NCBI GenBank assembly: GCA_004298725.1
Contig: SCQA01000042.1
Coordinates: forward strand, 1-20,166
Direction: 5' to 3'
DNA from: a bacterium
GTDB taxonomy: Bacteria > Desulfobacterota > GWC2-55-46
Length of the DNA stretch: 20,166 nucleotides
The position numbers and the translations under genes are program-made. Positions 1 to 7,913 of the stretch are shown piece by piece (the first letter of the stretch is position 1; every line of letters starts with the position of its first letter). The notes below the pieces were generated by a model. It saw nothing but the letters and a program-made list of their open reading frames with translations. It had not been told where the DNA came from and did not search any database.

Positions 1-595
1 AAAACGCCCTGCCTTTTACTTCGAATTCTATAATGCCGTTGCCCCTTTCAAATATTTCAAACGACGTTACCTCGCGCACCGCGTGTTCGGCGTCCGACTC
101 AGCCGAGCAAAACGACGTGAAGTCCTTCTCCCCCAGAATATCAACCGCGGCCTCCCTCATGCGCGGCACGTTCAGCGGCTGAAAAACGTGCCATGAAAAA
201 TTTCTTAAAATAGCGGACGGATGGGCATGGTTTATGATTCTATAAAGGTAAGTCTTGCTCTTCGAGTGCCTGCGCGGGTCGAAATCAAGCGGTACGTCAT
301 CAGCCTCTTTTATTACTATATCGTCAGGGGTAAAAAAATTAAGCCCGTTCATCATGGCGCGTGCCGGCGAGAGAGATTGTGTCAGGAAGTTCCCCACCTG
401 AGAAATCGCGTGCACGCCGGCGTCCGTGCGCGAAGCGCCGTTTACTTTAACTTCCTTGTCTGGAGGAGCGCACGTAAGGCGCCTTAAAGCGTCTTCAAGC
501 GCGCCCTGAACCGTCAGCAAGCCTCTCTGGCGTTGCCAGCCGACGTAGTTTGTGCCGTCGTACTCTATTATGATTCGGATATTTCTCATAAACAT
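1..595 (-). CDS. truA: tRNA pseudouridine(38-40) synthase TruA, 3' end cut by window edge
   Basis: TruA converts uridines 38-40 of the tRNA anticodon arm to pseudouridine. Reading the minus strand from 595 gives an open frame of about 198 residues that runs off the left edge. It shows the N-terminal RIIIEYDGTNYVGWQRQ block and the catalytic GASRTDAGVHA motif (nucleophile Asp58 if the first ATG is used), followed by the typical DFDPRRHSKSKTYLYRI segment. About 50-60 C-terminal residues are missing. Two ATGs lie six bases apart, at 595 and 589. Neither has a good Shine-Dalgarno sequence, and the second begins MRNIRIII as in most family members. asd followed by truA is a common bacterial gene order, but a terminator and a hairpin element separate them here. 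Confidence 0.95.
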   Translation of the reverse strand, partial: MFMRNIRIIIEYDGTNYVGWQRQRGLLTVQGALEDALRRLTCAPPDKEVKVNGASRTDAGVHAISQVGNFLTQSLSPARAMMNGLNFFTPDDIVIKEADDVPLDFDPRRHSKSKTYLYRIINHAHPSAILRNFSWHVFQPLNVPRMREAAVDILGEKDFTSFCSAESDAEHAVREVTSFEIFERGNGIIEFEVKGRAF

Positions 596-619
596 GCCGT
601 AAGAGTTTTAAACTGCGCC

Positions 620-650
620 AAAACAAACCCCCCTTAAACGCAAAGGGGGG
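620..650 (-). terminator. Rho-independent terminator downstream of asd, upstream of truA
   Basis: On the minus strand a C6/G6 stem, extended by two A-T pairs, closes a 7-base loop and is followed by TTTGTTTT. The T-tract lies only on the minus-strand side. The hairpin would therefore stop transcription coming from asd before truA. Confidence 0.6.
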
Positions 651-657
651 CTTAATA

Positions 658-797
658 GGGTGTCTCTAAAAATTAGAAATTTTTTCCGAGGTCGAGGCGG
701 GGCGAAATAAAAAGCGGAGCATATATGCGAATATGTGAGCATTTTTATTTCGTCCTAACAAAGAGATCGGGAAAAAGGGCAATTTTTAGAGGCACCC
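658..797. mobile_element. MITE-like 140-bp inverted-repeat element with 4-bp flanking repeat
   Basis: The ends GGGTGTCTCTAAAAATT (658-674) and AATTTTTAGAGGCACCC (781-797) pair over 17 bp with one G-T. An inner 14-bp stem (700-713 with 742-755, one G-T) and a GCATATATGC palindrome at 719-728 make the whole element one long hairpin. AATA immediately flanks both ends (654-657 and 798-801), consistent with a 4-bp target-site duplication. There is no ORF, so it would be a non-autonomous element moved by a transposase elsewhere. The family is not identified. Confidence 0.6.
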
Positions 798-807
798 AAT
801 ATTCAAA

Positions 808-823
808 GAGTGCCTCTAAAAAT
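808..823. repeat. Solo copy of the MITE terminal repeat
   Basis: GAGTGCCTCTAAAAAT repeats the left terminal repeat of the neighbouring element, in the same orientation and 10 bp beyond its right end. It lies between that element and the asd stop codon. It may be a remnant of a second insertion. On the minus strand it also supplies a short T-run after a weak CCGT-CTT-ACGG hairpin just past asd. Confidence 0.4.
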
Positions 824-835
824 CCGTAAGACGGT

Positions 836-1858
836 TTAAATATAGTCCCGTATGAGTATTTCCGCTATCTGCACCGCGTTAAGGGCCGCACCCTTGCGAA
901 GATTATCAGAGACTATCCACATATTTATGCCGTTTGGAACGGTATCGTCTTGACGGATTCTGCCGACGTAAACGTCGTCCGTATCAACGCAATCAATCGG
1001 CATGGGGTATTCGCCCTTTTTCGGGTCATCAACAAGCGTAACGCCCGGGGCCTTTTTCAGAAGTTTTTTCACGGCCTCCGGCGTAATAGGCTTTTCCGTC
1101 TCGATGTTAACGGACTCTGAATGGCCTACAAAAACAGGCACGCGCACGGTTGTGGCGCTGACCTTTACAGAGTCGTCGCCGAATATCTTCTTTGTTTCGT
1201 TTACCATCTTCTGCTCTTCCTTGGTGTAGCCGCTGTCAAGAAATGAGTCTATCTGAGGAATGCAATTGAACGCTATTCTGTGCGGCAGAACCTTCACGCC
1301 GGCTTCCTTCATATTAAAAAGATTCTTAATCTGATTTGAAAGTTCCTCCATAGCCTCTTTTCCCGCGCCGGAAACGGACTGATACGTTGACACAACTATC
1401 CGTTTTATGCGAAAGGCGTCGTGTATGGGCTTTAACGCCACGACCATCTGTATGGTCGAGCAGTTCGGGTTGGCTATGATGCCTTTTTTCTTGTACTTGG
1501 CGATGTCGCCGGGGTTTACCTCCGGCACCACAAGCGGCACGTCCGGGTCCATTCTGAACTGGCTCGTGTTGTCAACCACTATGCAACCGGCCTTTGCGGC
1601 CTTGGGCGCGTAAACTGCTGACACGCTTGCCCCCGGCGAGAAAAGCCCTATGTCAATTCCCTCGAAGGTTTCCCGGGCAAGCTCCCTTACGACTTCGTCC
1701 GCGCCTTTGAACTGCATTGTAAGCCCGGCGCTCTTTTCAGAAGCAAGAAGGCGAATTTCCCCTACCGGAAACTTTCTCTCTTCAAGTATCTTCAAAAACT
1801 CCTGCCCGACGACTCCGGTTGCTCCCACCACTGCGACATTATATGCGTTTTTCTTCAC
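836..1858 (-). CDS. asd: Aspartate-semialdehyde dehydrogenase
   Basis: Asd reduces aspartyl-4-phosphate to aspartate semialdehyde with NADPH, the branch point for lysine/diaminopimelate, threonine, methionine and isoleucine. The 340-residue product has the full family length. It carries the N-terminal nucleotide-binding GATGVVG loop (residues 12-18), the catalytic cysteine in PNCSTIQM (Cys133), and RVPVFVGHSESV with the active-site His246. The start is GTG, with an AAGG sequence about 8 bases upstream and no better ATG nearby. It begins 65 bp after the stop of the giant activase gene on the same strand, so co-transcription is possible. A terminator and a hairpin element follow it. Confidence 0.96.
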   Translation of the reverse strand: MKKNAYNVAVVGATGVVGQEFLKILEERKFPVGEIRLLASEKSAGLTMQFKGADEVVRELARETFEGIDIGLFSPGASVSAVYAPKAAKAGCIVVDNTSQFRMDPDVPLVVPEVNPGDIAKYKKKGIIANPNCSTIQMVVALKPIHDAFRIKRIVVSTYQSVSGAGKEAMEELSNQIKNLFNMKEAGVKVLPHRIAFNCIPQIDSFLDSGYTKEEQKMVNETKKIFGDDSVKVSATTVRVPVFVGHSESVNIETEKPITPEAVKKLLKKAPGVTLVDDPKKGEYPMPIDCVDTDDVYVGRIRQDDTVPNGINMWIVSDNLRKGAALNAVQIAEILIRDYI

Positions 1859-1923
1859 TTTTAAAACCTTTTGCTGTATTATTGTCGTAACCCGCGTGTT
1901 TAAGGCCGATACGTTCCGCTCAA

Positions 1924-4900
1924 TTACGCCCTCTTCTGATTTTTATCCTGAGCTTTCCCGGCAATCTTGCCGCGTTCCATATACTCCTTTGCCTGATGCA
2001 CAAAGGCCTCCATGCGCGTCGTGGAGTTTGTGTCTTCTATCCCTTCGTACACCATGTTAAGGTACGGTATATTATTGTTATCTTCACGGAGCCTCTTCAG
2101 CACGGCGTTAACCACGGTACCCGGCATGCAAGTAAACGGCATGGCATTTACTATGCCGTGCGCGCCGCCTGCGATGTAATCAAGAGCCTTGCCGACGCTA
2201 AGCACTGCCTCGCCCTCAAAAGAATCATGAATGTAGTCTTCGGCAAGCTTTATAATATTTTCCACCTTCGGCTCATGGCCGCCGCGAAGGTCGTCGTTTA
2301 AAATGGCTTCTATTTTCTTTTCGTCTCTGCGCTGGAAGAAGTCAAAGGTAAGCGTCTTAAAATAGTCCTTATATTCGCTCCTGTTCCATTCCATCCTCTT
2401 ACCGGTGTAGTTGGTGTAATATATCCATTCGGATATAGTCGGCACCCTAACCTCGGCTCCGAGCGCCTCAAGCTTTGTTATAAGGTTCTCGTTGCTGAAA
2501 CGGTTGCTTCTAACGTATATTTCACCCACGACGCCCACAAGAGGCCTTGTGCCTACGTTTTCAACCGGTACGCGCCTGAATGCCTCTCTTGCGGCCTTCA
2601 ATTCTTTTTCAGGGAACTTTTTATTTCTTATGGCGTCGCACACGTTGTGCACGGACTCCCAGTAAACCTTTTCGCTGTCTCCCGGGTTCTTCTCGTAAGG
2701 GCGTGTCTCTCTAAGGCGCTTTTCCAGCATGTCAATGGACGCTATGCCCCACCACGCCAGCCTCTGGAAATTGCCGCCAACGGAGCCAAGCTCGCGGTAG
2801 AACTTGCCGTCTTGGTCAGGCGCGAATACCGGCACGTCTTTAAAGCCAAGCTCGTCGAGCACAAGCCTTTGATAGCGGTTATATTGTCCGAAACGGCACG
2901 GGCCGTTGCCTGACGGCATGAAAAAGGCCGTCTTTTCACGGTCAAAGTCCTTCTTCTTGGTTATTTTGACCATATCGCCGGTAGTAAGAATGCACGGGTA
3001 ACATTCCCTGCCGGAGGTATAACGCCTGCCCCATTTAAGAGAGTCTTCGTCAGGCATAGGCATAACCTCGGCGTCTATGCCGCACGCCTGAAAAGCCGCG
3101 GCCATACCATAAGCGCCGTCAGCCATGTTCGGAAGATAAAGCTTCTTCTTGACCTCGGTTCTGTTCAGAACTTCTTTCTTGACTTCAGCGGGCTTCAATT
3201 TTCCCTTTACATTTCTTATGCTGTCAAGAAACGCCTCGCAACGCGTTATGGCTCCGGCGTCGGCCGAATGTTCGTCTATTTCAAGCTGAAGGTAAGGTTT
3301 TCCCGCGGCGGCCTCTCTGAAGAAGTGCGTTATAAGAGAGTCCGGCCCGCAACCGAAGTTCGTTATGTAAACGGCAAAAAGGCGGTTGTCATTTCTTATC
3401 AGGTTTGACGCCGCGAGGATGCGCTGGCCGCTCTTCCAGTACATATCCGCGGCAAGCACGTCGTCAATCGCGCCGTCAACCGGCAACATGTCAAAGGGTA
3501 TGGCTATGGTGCCCATATCGCGCAGTTTTTGCGGAAGCTCAAGGTTAATGCCAGAGTCAGCGGTATTATACGACCTTCCCACTATGACAAGGGCCGTGTC
3601 GGATTCCTTAAGCGTATCTATGACCTCTTTGCCCCTTGCCACAAGCCGCGTTGAAAATTCATCCCACGCTGAAAACGCCGCCTTAAGCGCCTTGTCAACC
3701 AAGGCGCCGTCTTTTTTAAGCGTCTTGCCGAAAGCCTGAAATTCCTTTCTAATGCCGGACTCAGGCTGGTTGAAATGAAATACCGGCGTTAAAACATCAG
3801 CGCCTAACTCTTTAAAATTAAACGCCGCGCGCGTGTGGTACGGCATTGACTGAACGTACGGGCAAAGTTGCGTGTGCAAATGCCCGGGCTTGGCCGGCCG
3901 CATGTTCACTATGCTCGGCAGAAATATCTTGTCGACCTTCTTCTCTATAAGCTCGTTTAAATGCCCGTAAGCCACCTTTACCGGAAAGCACGTCTCAGTG
4001 ACTATCTTCTCGACGCCGTTTCTAATTATTTCCTTATTCGTCGGCGAAGAGAGCTGAACCCTGAAACCGAGCGTATCGAAAAACGCCTTCCAAAACGGAT
4101 ACATCTCGTACATGAAGAGCGTCCTCGGAAGCCCGATTACAGGGGCGTCCTTAGCCGCCACCTTACCGGTGTAAGTGCCGTAAAGTATTTTTTCCCTGTC
4201 TTTATAAAGGTCGGGAAGTTTACTGTGCTTTGCCGTTTCGCGCTTTATGTCGTACTTTTCGCACCTGCCGCCGTAATAAAGCGGCTTTTCGCCGTCAACC
4301 ATTACTTTTCTGATTTCGCAGATATTAGAGCAATCTTTACATTCGAACGATTGCACCTCGTACTTCTTTTTGCTTAAATCAAAACCTTTAAAGGTTGTTT
4401 TTGCGCCCGGTAGCATCTCTTTTTTAGCGAGAATAGCCACGCCTATGGCGCCGGTTACGTCGTGGTGTTCCGGCACGGTTATCGGCTTGCCCGTAACCTT
4501 TTCAAACGCCGCCACAACACCGAGGTTGGCGGCTGTGCCGCCCTGAAAAAATATTCTGTTGCCGATGCGCCTGTCGCCTACGACCCTGTTAAGGTAGTTT
4601 TGAACTATGGAATAAGAAAGCCCGGCCACAAGGCCGTCTTTTTCAACGCCTTTTTGCTGGTAATGCACCATGTCGGTTTCTATGAAAACGGTACATCTTT
4701 CACCCATGGGAGGCGGAGTTGAACAAGACAGCGCCAGCTCGCTGAACTCGCCTTTTATGTTTATGCCTATCCTGTCGGCCTGCTCTTCAAGAAATGACCC
4801 TGTGCCGGCGGCGCAGACCTTATTCATTTCAAAGTCAACGACTACGGAATTATTCATCGCGATGTACTTTGAGTCTTGCCCGCCTATTTCAAATATCGTG

Positions 4901-6153
4901 TCCACTTCGGGGTCTATGGCGGCGGCGGCGGTGGCCTGAGCGGTTATTTCATTTCTTATGACGTCCGCGCCCACAAGGTCTCCTGACAAGTACCTGCCGG
5001 AGCCGGTTGTGCCTACGCCTACGACGTTTACAAACTCGCCGCACTCGTCGCTTACCTCCGTAAGGCCTTTTCTTATGGCCTCAAGCGGCCTTCCGGCCGT
5101 GGCAAGGTAGCGTTTTGTAATCAGCTTTAAATCATTGTCTATAAGAATTACGTTCGTGCTCGTCGAGCCTACGTCAATACCGAGGTAAGCGTCCACTTTT
5201 TTGTCTTTATCCAGCGGATAACCCACGGAGCTTCGCCTTTGCGAAGGGTGCCCCTGAGGCCTTACCAGCTTTTCAAGGGACCTGTCGGTTTTTTTGACGC
5301 TTGAGACAAAATCTTTAAGCGCAGACACACCCTTGAACGCGCCTATGCCCTTGCCTTTTTCAAGCGAGCTGAAGACCGAACCGAGAGCGCCCATGGAAGC
5401 ATAGTGCGACGGCACGATATACTCCGAATCAGAAAGCTCAAGGACGTCTTTAAACGCCTTCCTGACGCCCGGATTGGCGGCAACGCCGCCCTGAAAAGAG
5501 ACCGGCTTTACAAACTCTTTGCCCCTGCCTATAGTAGCCTTAAAGTTTCTGGCAACGGCGTAACAAAGCCCGGCCACTATGTCGTAATCCGGCGTGGCTA
5601 TTTGCTGAAGGTGAATCATGTCGCTCTTGGCAAAAACAGAACACCTGCCCGCTACCCTCGGCGGGTTCTTGCTCTTTAACGCAAGATTGCCGAACTCCTC
5701 GATAGTGAGTCCAAGGCGGTACGCCTGCTGATCAAGAAACGACCCGGTTCCCGCGGCGCATATGGAATTCATTTGAAAATCTTCTATGCGAAGCCTTTTT
5801 CCGTCCGGTTCCACAAAAATCAGCTTTGCATCCTGCCCGCCCATCTCAATAATGGTTTTAACGTCAGGGTGATATGTCTCTATGGCCTTTGCCTGCGCTA
5901 TAACCTCGTTAGTAAAAGACGCGCCTATGTACGGGGCTATCAGCTTGCCTCCGGAGCCTGTTACCGCGACAAGCTTAATGGCGTCCATGCCGTAGTTGCT
6001 GATAATTTCATTTAGCAGGTGCACGGCTATTTCTATAGGTTCGCCTTTTGTGCGCGTATAATGCTCTTCCACGATATTTCTGTGCTCGTCAAGCACGACC
6101 GTATTCGCGCTGACCGAGCCGATGTCAATTCCAACGTAAATTGTCTTAAACAC
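1924..6153 (-). CDS. Giant acyl-CoA dehydratase activase-like protein with two activase modules
   Basis: This 1409-residue protein belongs to the BadF/BadG/BcrA/HgdC ATPase superfamily. HgdC-type activases use ATP to drive electrons through a [4Fe-4S] cluster into 2-hydroxyacyl-CoA dehydratases or benzoyl-CoA reductases. Module 1 (residues 5-265) has VGIDIGSVSANT, EMGGQDAKLI, CAAGTGSF (Cys132) and GRCSVF (Cys171). Module 2 (residues 322-578) repeats these as LGIDVGSTSTN, EIGGQDSKYI, CAAGTGSF (Cys447) and ERCTVF (Cys487). A cysteine patch follows (Cys605, 608, 612, 631), then a DUF2229-like region (from about 670) and a C-terminal part resembling dehydratase subunits, with a CYPC motif (Cys1051, 1054), Cys1086 and Cys1342. 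The GTG start has GGAGG six bases upstream. Such fused proteins recur in anaerobes, but their substrate is not established. Confidence 0.9.
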   Translation of the reverse strand: MFKTIYVGIDIGSVSANTVVLDEHRNIVEEHYTRTKGEPIEIAVHLLNEIISNYGMDAIKLVAVTGSGGKLIAPYIGASFTNEVIAQAKAIETYHPDVKTIIEMGGQDAKLIFVEPDGKRLRIEDFQMNSICAAGTGSFLDQQAYRLGLTIEEFGNLALKSKNPPRVAGRCSVFAKSDMIHLQQIATPDYDIVAGLCYAVARNFKATIGRGKEFVKPVSFQGGVAANPGVRKAFKDVLELSDSEYIVPSHYASMGALGSVFSSLEKGKGIGAFKGVSALKDFVSSVKKTDRSLEKLVRPQGHPSQRRSSVGYPLDKDKKVDAYLGIDVGSTSTNVILIDNDLKLITKRYLATAGRPLEAIRKGLTEVSDECGEFVNVVGVGTTGSGRYLSGDLVGADVIRNEITAQATAAAAIDPEVDTIFEIGGQDSKYIAMNNSVVVDFEMNKVCAAGTGSFLEEQADRIGINIKGEFSELALSCSTPPPMGERCTVFIETDMVHYQQKGVEKDGLVAGLSYSIVQNYLNRVVGDRRIGNRIFFQGGTAANLGVVAAFEKVTGKPITVPEHHDVTGAIGVAILAKKEMLPGAKTTFKGFDLSKKKYEVQSFECKDCSNICEIRKVMVDGEKPLYYGGRCEKYDIKRETAKHSKLPDLYKDREKILYGTYTGKVAAKDAPVIGLPRTLFMYEMYPFWKAFFDTLGFRVQLSSPTNKEIIRNGVEKIVTETCFPVKVAYGHLNELIEKKVDKIFLPSIVNMRPAKPGHLHTQLCPYVQSMPYHTRAAFNFKELGADVLTPVFHFNQPESGIRKEFQAFGKTLKKDGALVDKALKAAFSAWDEFSTRLVARGKEVIDTLKESDTALVIVGRSYNTADSGINLELPQKLRDMGTIAIPFDMLPVDGAIDDVLAADMYWKSGQRILAASNLIRNDNRLFAVYITNFGCGPDSLITHFFREAAAGKPYLQLEIDEHSADAGAITRCEAFLDSIRNVKGKLKPAEVKKEVLNRTEVKKKLYLPNMADGAYGMAAAFQACGIDAEVMPMPDEDSLKWGRRYTSGRECYPCILTTGDMVKITKKKDFDREKTAFFMPSGNGPCRFGQYNRYQRLVLDELGFKDVPVFAPDQDGKFYRELGSVGGNFQRLAWWGIASIDMLEKRLRETRPYEKNPGDSEKVYWESVHNVCDAIRNKKFPEKELKAAREAFRRVPVENVGTRPLVGVVGEIYVRSNRFSNENLITKLEALGAEVRVPTISEWIYYTNYTGKRMEWNRSEYKDYFKTLTFDFFQRRDEKKIEAILNDDLRGGHEPKVENIIKLAEDYIHDSFEGEAVLSVGKALDYIAGGAHGIVNAMPFTCMPGTVVNAVLKRLREDNNNIPYLNMVYEGIEDTNSTTRMEAFVHQAKEYMERGKIAGKAQDKNQKRA

Positions 6154-6221
6154 TTTAACCCTCCGCGCCCTTATAAGAGCCGTTCGCTGAAATAAAAAAG
6201 GCGTTAAAAACCTTTAAACAG

Positions 6222-6248
6222 ACGGCACCGCCAATAACGCGGTGCCGT
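6222..6248 (-). other. 9-bp perfect hairpin upstream of the activase gene
   Basis: ACGGCACCG and CGGTGCCGT pair perfectly around a 9-base loop. No clean T-tract follows on either strand. The minus strand has only interrupted T runs, so termination would be weak. It lies 69 bp upstream of the GTG start and could be a 5'-leader structure or a weak terminator. The rest of 6154-6480 shows no confident gene or promoter. Confidence 0.35.
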
Positions 6249-6277
6249 GGTAGCTCATATATGAAAAATATCCCTTA

Positions 6278-6436
6278 ATGCGCAGGATAACGCTTGCCGG
6301 ATTATTATTTAATCACCCAGCATTATCTTCTATTTCAGCGGCTATGTCAATATCTGAACACAATTTGGTAACGCTTAAAGAACAAAAAATAAACCTGAAA
6401 AGGTACGAAAAACTGCAAAAGAAGATACGCCGCTGA
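6278..6436 (+). CDS. Possible 52-residue ORF, unrecognised
   Basis: An ATG-to-TGA frame of 52 codons runs on the plus strand in the gap between the activase and cytochrome c genes. The product starts MRRITLAGLLFNHPAL and ends in a lysine/arginine-rich helix-like tail (LKRYEKLQKKIRR). There is no Shine-Dalgarno sequence and I recognise no homologue. The only support is that it ends about 45 bp before a hairpin whose better T-tract lies on the plus strand. It may well be chance. Confidence 0.18.
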   Translation: MRRITLAGLLFNHPALSSISAAMSISEHNLVTLKEQKINLKRYEKLQKKIRR

Positions 6437-6482
6437 AACGAGCGTCGTGGCAGTGCCGCTTGTAGCTTCTGAAATAACAAAA

Positions 6483-6513
6483 GGGCGCGGCTTTTAAAGC
6501 CGCGCCCTTTTTT
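6483..6513 (-). terminator. Bidirectional terminator after the cytochrome c gene
   Basis: An 11-bp GC-rich stem (483-493 with 497-507) has a 3-base loop. T6 follows on the plus strand and TTTTGTTA on the minus strand. It lies 27 bp beyond the cytochrome stop codon and would end that transcript. It could also stop plus-strand transcription. Confidence 0.8.
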
Positions 6514-6533
6514 AAACATCCATGAAAGACAGC

Positions 6534-6866
6534 TTACTTTGCGGCAAGCGTCTTCAGGTGCGCTACAACAGCCTTTACAGTCTCATCATCGAGAGTGGCC
6601 TGCTTAGGCATGTCTATCGCGAAGTTCTTGTACTTCTTGGCGGCGCCTGAGCGGCCGTTCTTGATTACGGCGGCGATGTCGGCTTCCTTGCTATCCTTTA
6701 CGAACGCGTTCTTTGTGAACGCCGGGGCCATTGCCGAACCCTGGCCTTCCGCGCCATGGCAAGGAGAGCACTTGCTCTTATATGTAGCCGCACCATCTGC
6801 CGCAAGAGCCGAACCTGCAACTGCCAAGCTCAATGCGATAACGCCAAAACCGATTAATTTCTTCAT
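6534..6866 (-). CDS. Periplasmic class I-type c cytochrome, single heme
   Basis: This 110-residue protein has a classic Sec signal peptide (KK, then a hydrophobic stretch, cleavage predicted after ALA at residue 22). The mature domain is about 88 residues, with one CSPCH heme-binding motif (Cys33, Cys36, His37). A late IDMPKQ methionine (Met86) is the likely sixth ligand. It is a small soluble electron carrier of the periplasm. Oxidase electron donors of this type often sit near oxidase genes, and ctaB and an oxidase-like gene lie directly upstream. The start is firm, with AAAGGAGGAG eight bases ahead of the ATG. It has its own strong promoter and terminator, so it is a monocistronic unit. 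Its partner cannot be read from sequence. Confidence 0.93.
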   Translation of the reverse strand: MKKLIGFGVIALSLAVAGSALAADGAATYKSKCSPCHGAEGQGSAMAPAFTKNAFVKDSKEADIAAVIKNGRSGAAKKYKNFAIDMPKQATLDDETVKAVVAHLKTLAAK

Positions 6867-6903
6867 GACACTCCTCCTTTAGGGATTAAAAATTAGTAGT
6901 GAA

Positions 6904-6932
6904 AAGATACAATCAAACAAAACCCATGTCAA
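6904..6932 (-). promoter_or_regulatory. Sigma-70-type promoter of the cytochrome c gene
   Basis: On the minus strand a perfect -35 TTGACA (932-927), a 17-bp spacer and a -10 TATCTT (909-904) precede the gene. The expected start is near 6897, leaving a leader of about 30 nt that includes the strong ribosome-binding site. Confidence 0.75.
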
Positions 6933-6980
6933 GCACTTTCTTTTGCTTTTAGACGCGGTTTCCTGACAGAGCTAAAACCG

Positions 6981-7847
6981 TTAAAACCCCTTAAAAAACA
7001 TATCAACTATTACCGCGCCAAAGAGCACTCCAAGGTAAAACATGGACGTTTTAAAGTTCTTCCACGCGACCTCTTTTACAGGACTTCTAATAAGGCGCAC
7101 GTTCCAATATATGAAATACGCGCCTCCAAGCGCCGCCGCCGCTATGTATGCCGCGCCGTAATACCCGAAAAAGACCGGCACAAACGAAGAGGTAACAAGC
7201 AGTACGGTATTTATAAGTATGTACCATGCCGTTCTTCTGTCTCCTATAACCACCGGAAGCATGGGCACGCCGGCCAATTCATACTCCTTTCTGTAGTAAA
7301 TAGCAAAGCTCCAGAAGTGCGACGGCGTCCAGAAGAACATAACCACAGCGAGAAGCGCCGGAGAAAGGCAGAGCGCGGGGTCAACCGATGCGCCTCCGGC
7401 AAGCACGGCAAAACTGCCCGCAAGCCCGCCTATTATTATGTTAATCCAGCTTCTTCTTTTAAGCCACGCGGTATAGACCACGGCATAGACAAATGCGCCA
7501 AGCGCAAGGTGAAGCGCTACCATCTTATTAAGGGCAATAAGCGATAACGCTATTGAAAGCGCGAACATTGCAACCGAAATGACAAGAACGGCCTTTGAGC
7601 CGCTTACCGAACCGGACGGCATGGGCCGCTTCATTGTGCGAGCCATTACAGAGTCGATATCCCTATCAAAATAATGGTTAAACGCGCTCGCGGCGCATCC
7701 GGCGAGCATTGTAGCCGCTATTAAAAAAACCGCCTTTGACAAAGAAAACCCGCCGGTCTTAGCGCCAATAAGCCCCACGACGGCGCTAAAGGTTATCAAA
7801 CTGCACACCTTTAACTTAAATAGCGGAAGATACCTTTTTATATCCAT
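6981..7847 (-). CDS. ctaB: Protoheme IX farnesyltransferase (heme O synthase)
   Basis: CtaB/Cox10 attaches a farnesyl group to heme B to make heme O, needed by heme-copper oxidases with O- or A-type heme. The hydrophobic product (about 288 residues, around nine membrane helices) shows the UbiA-family prenyl-diphosphate motif NHYFDRDIDSVMARTMKRP. A second conserved loop is YRKEYELAGVPMLPVVIGD. The frame opens at an ATG at 7859. I prefer the ATG at 7847, because GGGGGAG precedes it and nothing resembling a ribosome site precedes the other, although the spacing is short. It lies 66 bp downstream of the oxidase-like gene on the same strand, which fits a shared transcript and suggests that enzyme carries heme O or A. 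Confidence 0.93.
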   Translation of the reverse strand: MDIKRYLPLFKLKVCSLITFSAVVGLIGAKTGGFSLSKAVFLIAATMLAGCAASAFNHYFDRDIDSVMARTMKRPMPSGSVSGSKAVLVISVAMFALSIALSLIALNKMVALHLALGAFVYAVVYTAWLKRRSWINIIIGGLAGSFAVLAGGASVDPALCLSPALLAVVMFFWTPSHFWSFAIYYRKEYELAGVPMLPVVIGDRRTAWYILINTVLLVTSSFVPVFFGYYGAAYIAAAALGGAYFIYWNVRLIRSPVKEVAWKNFKTSMFYLGVLFGAVIVDMFFKGF

Positions 7848-7913
7848 CAACTCCCCCATTGTGCAACGCCAAATGCGTCTAACGCGCTTAACTAAAAGAC
7901 GCGCTTTTTCCGC

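Noticed and set aside
1650..2060. 136-codon plus-strand ORF antisense to asd and the activase gene end
   Set aside because: Shadow of two strongly supported genes, with low-complexity composition.
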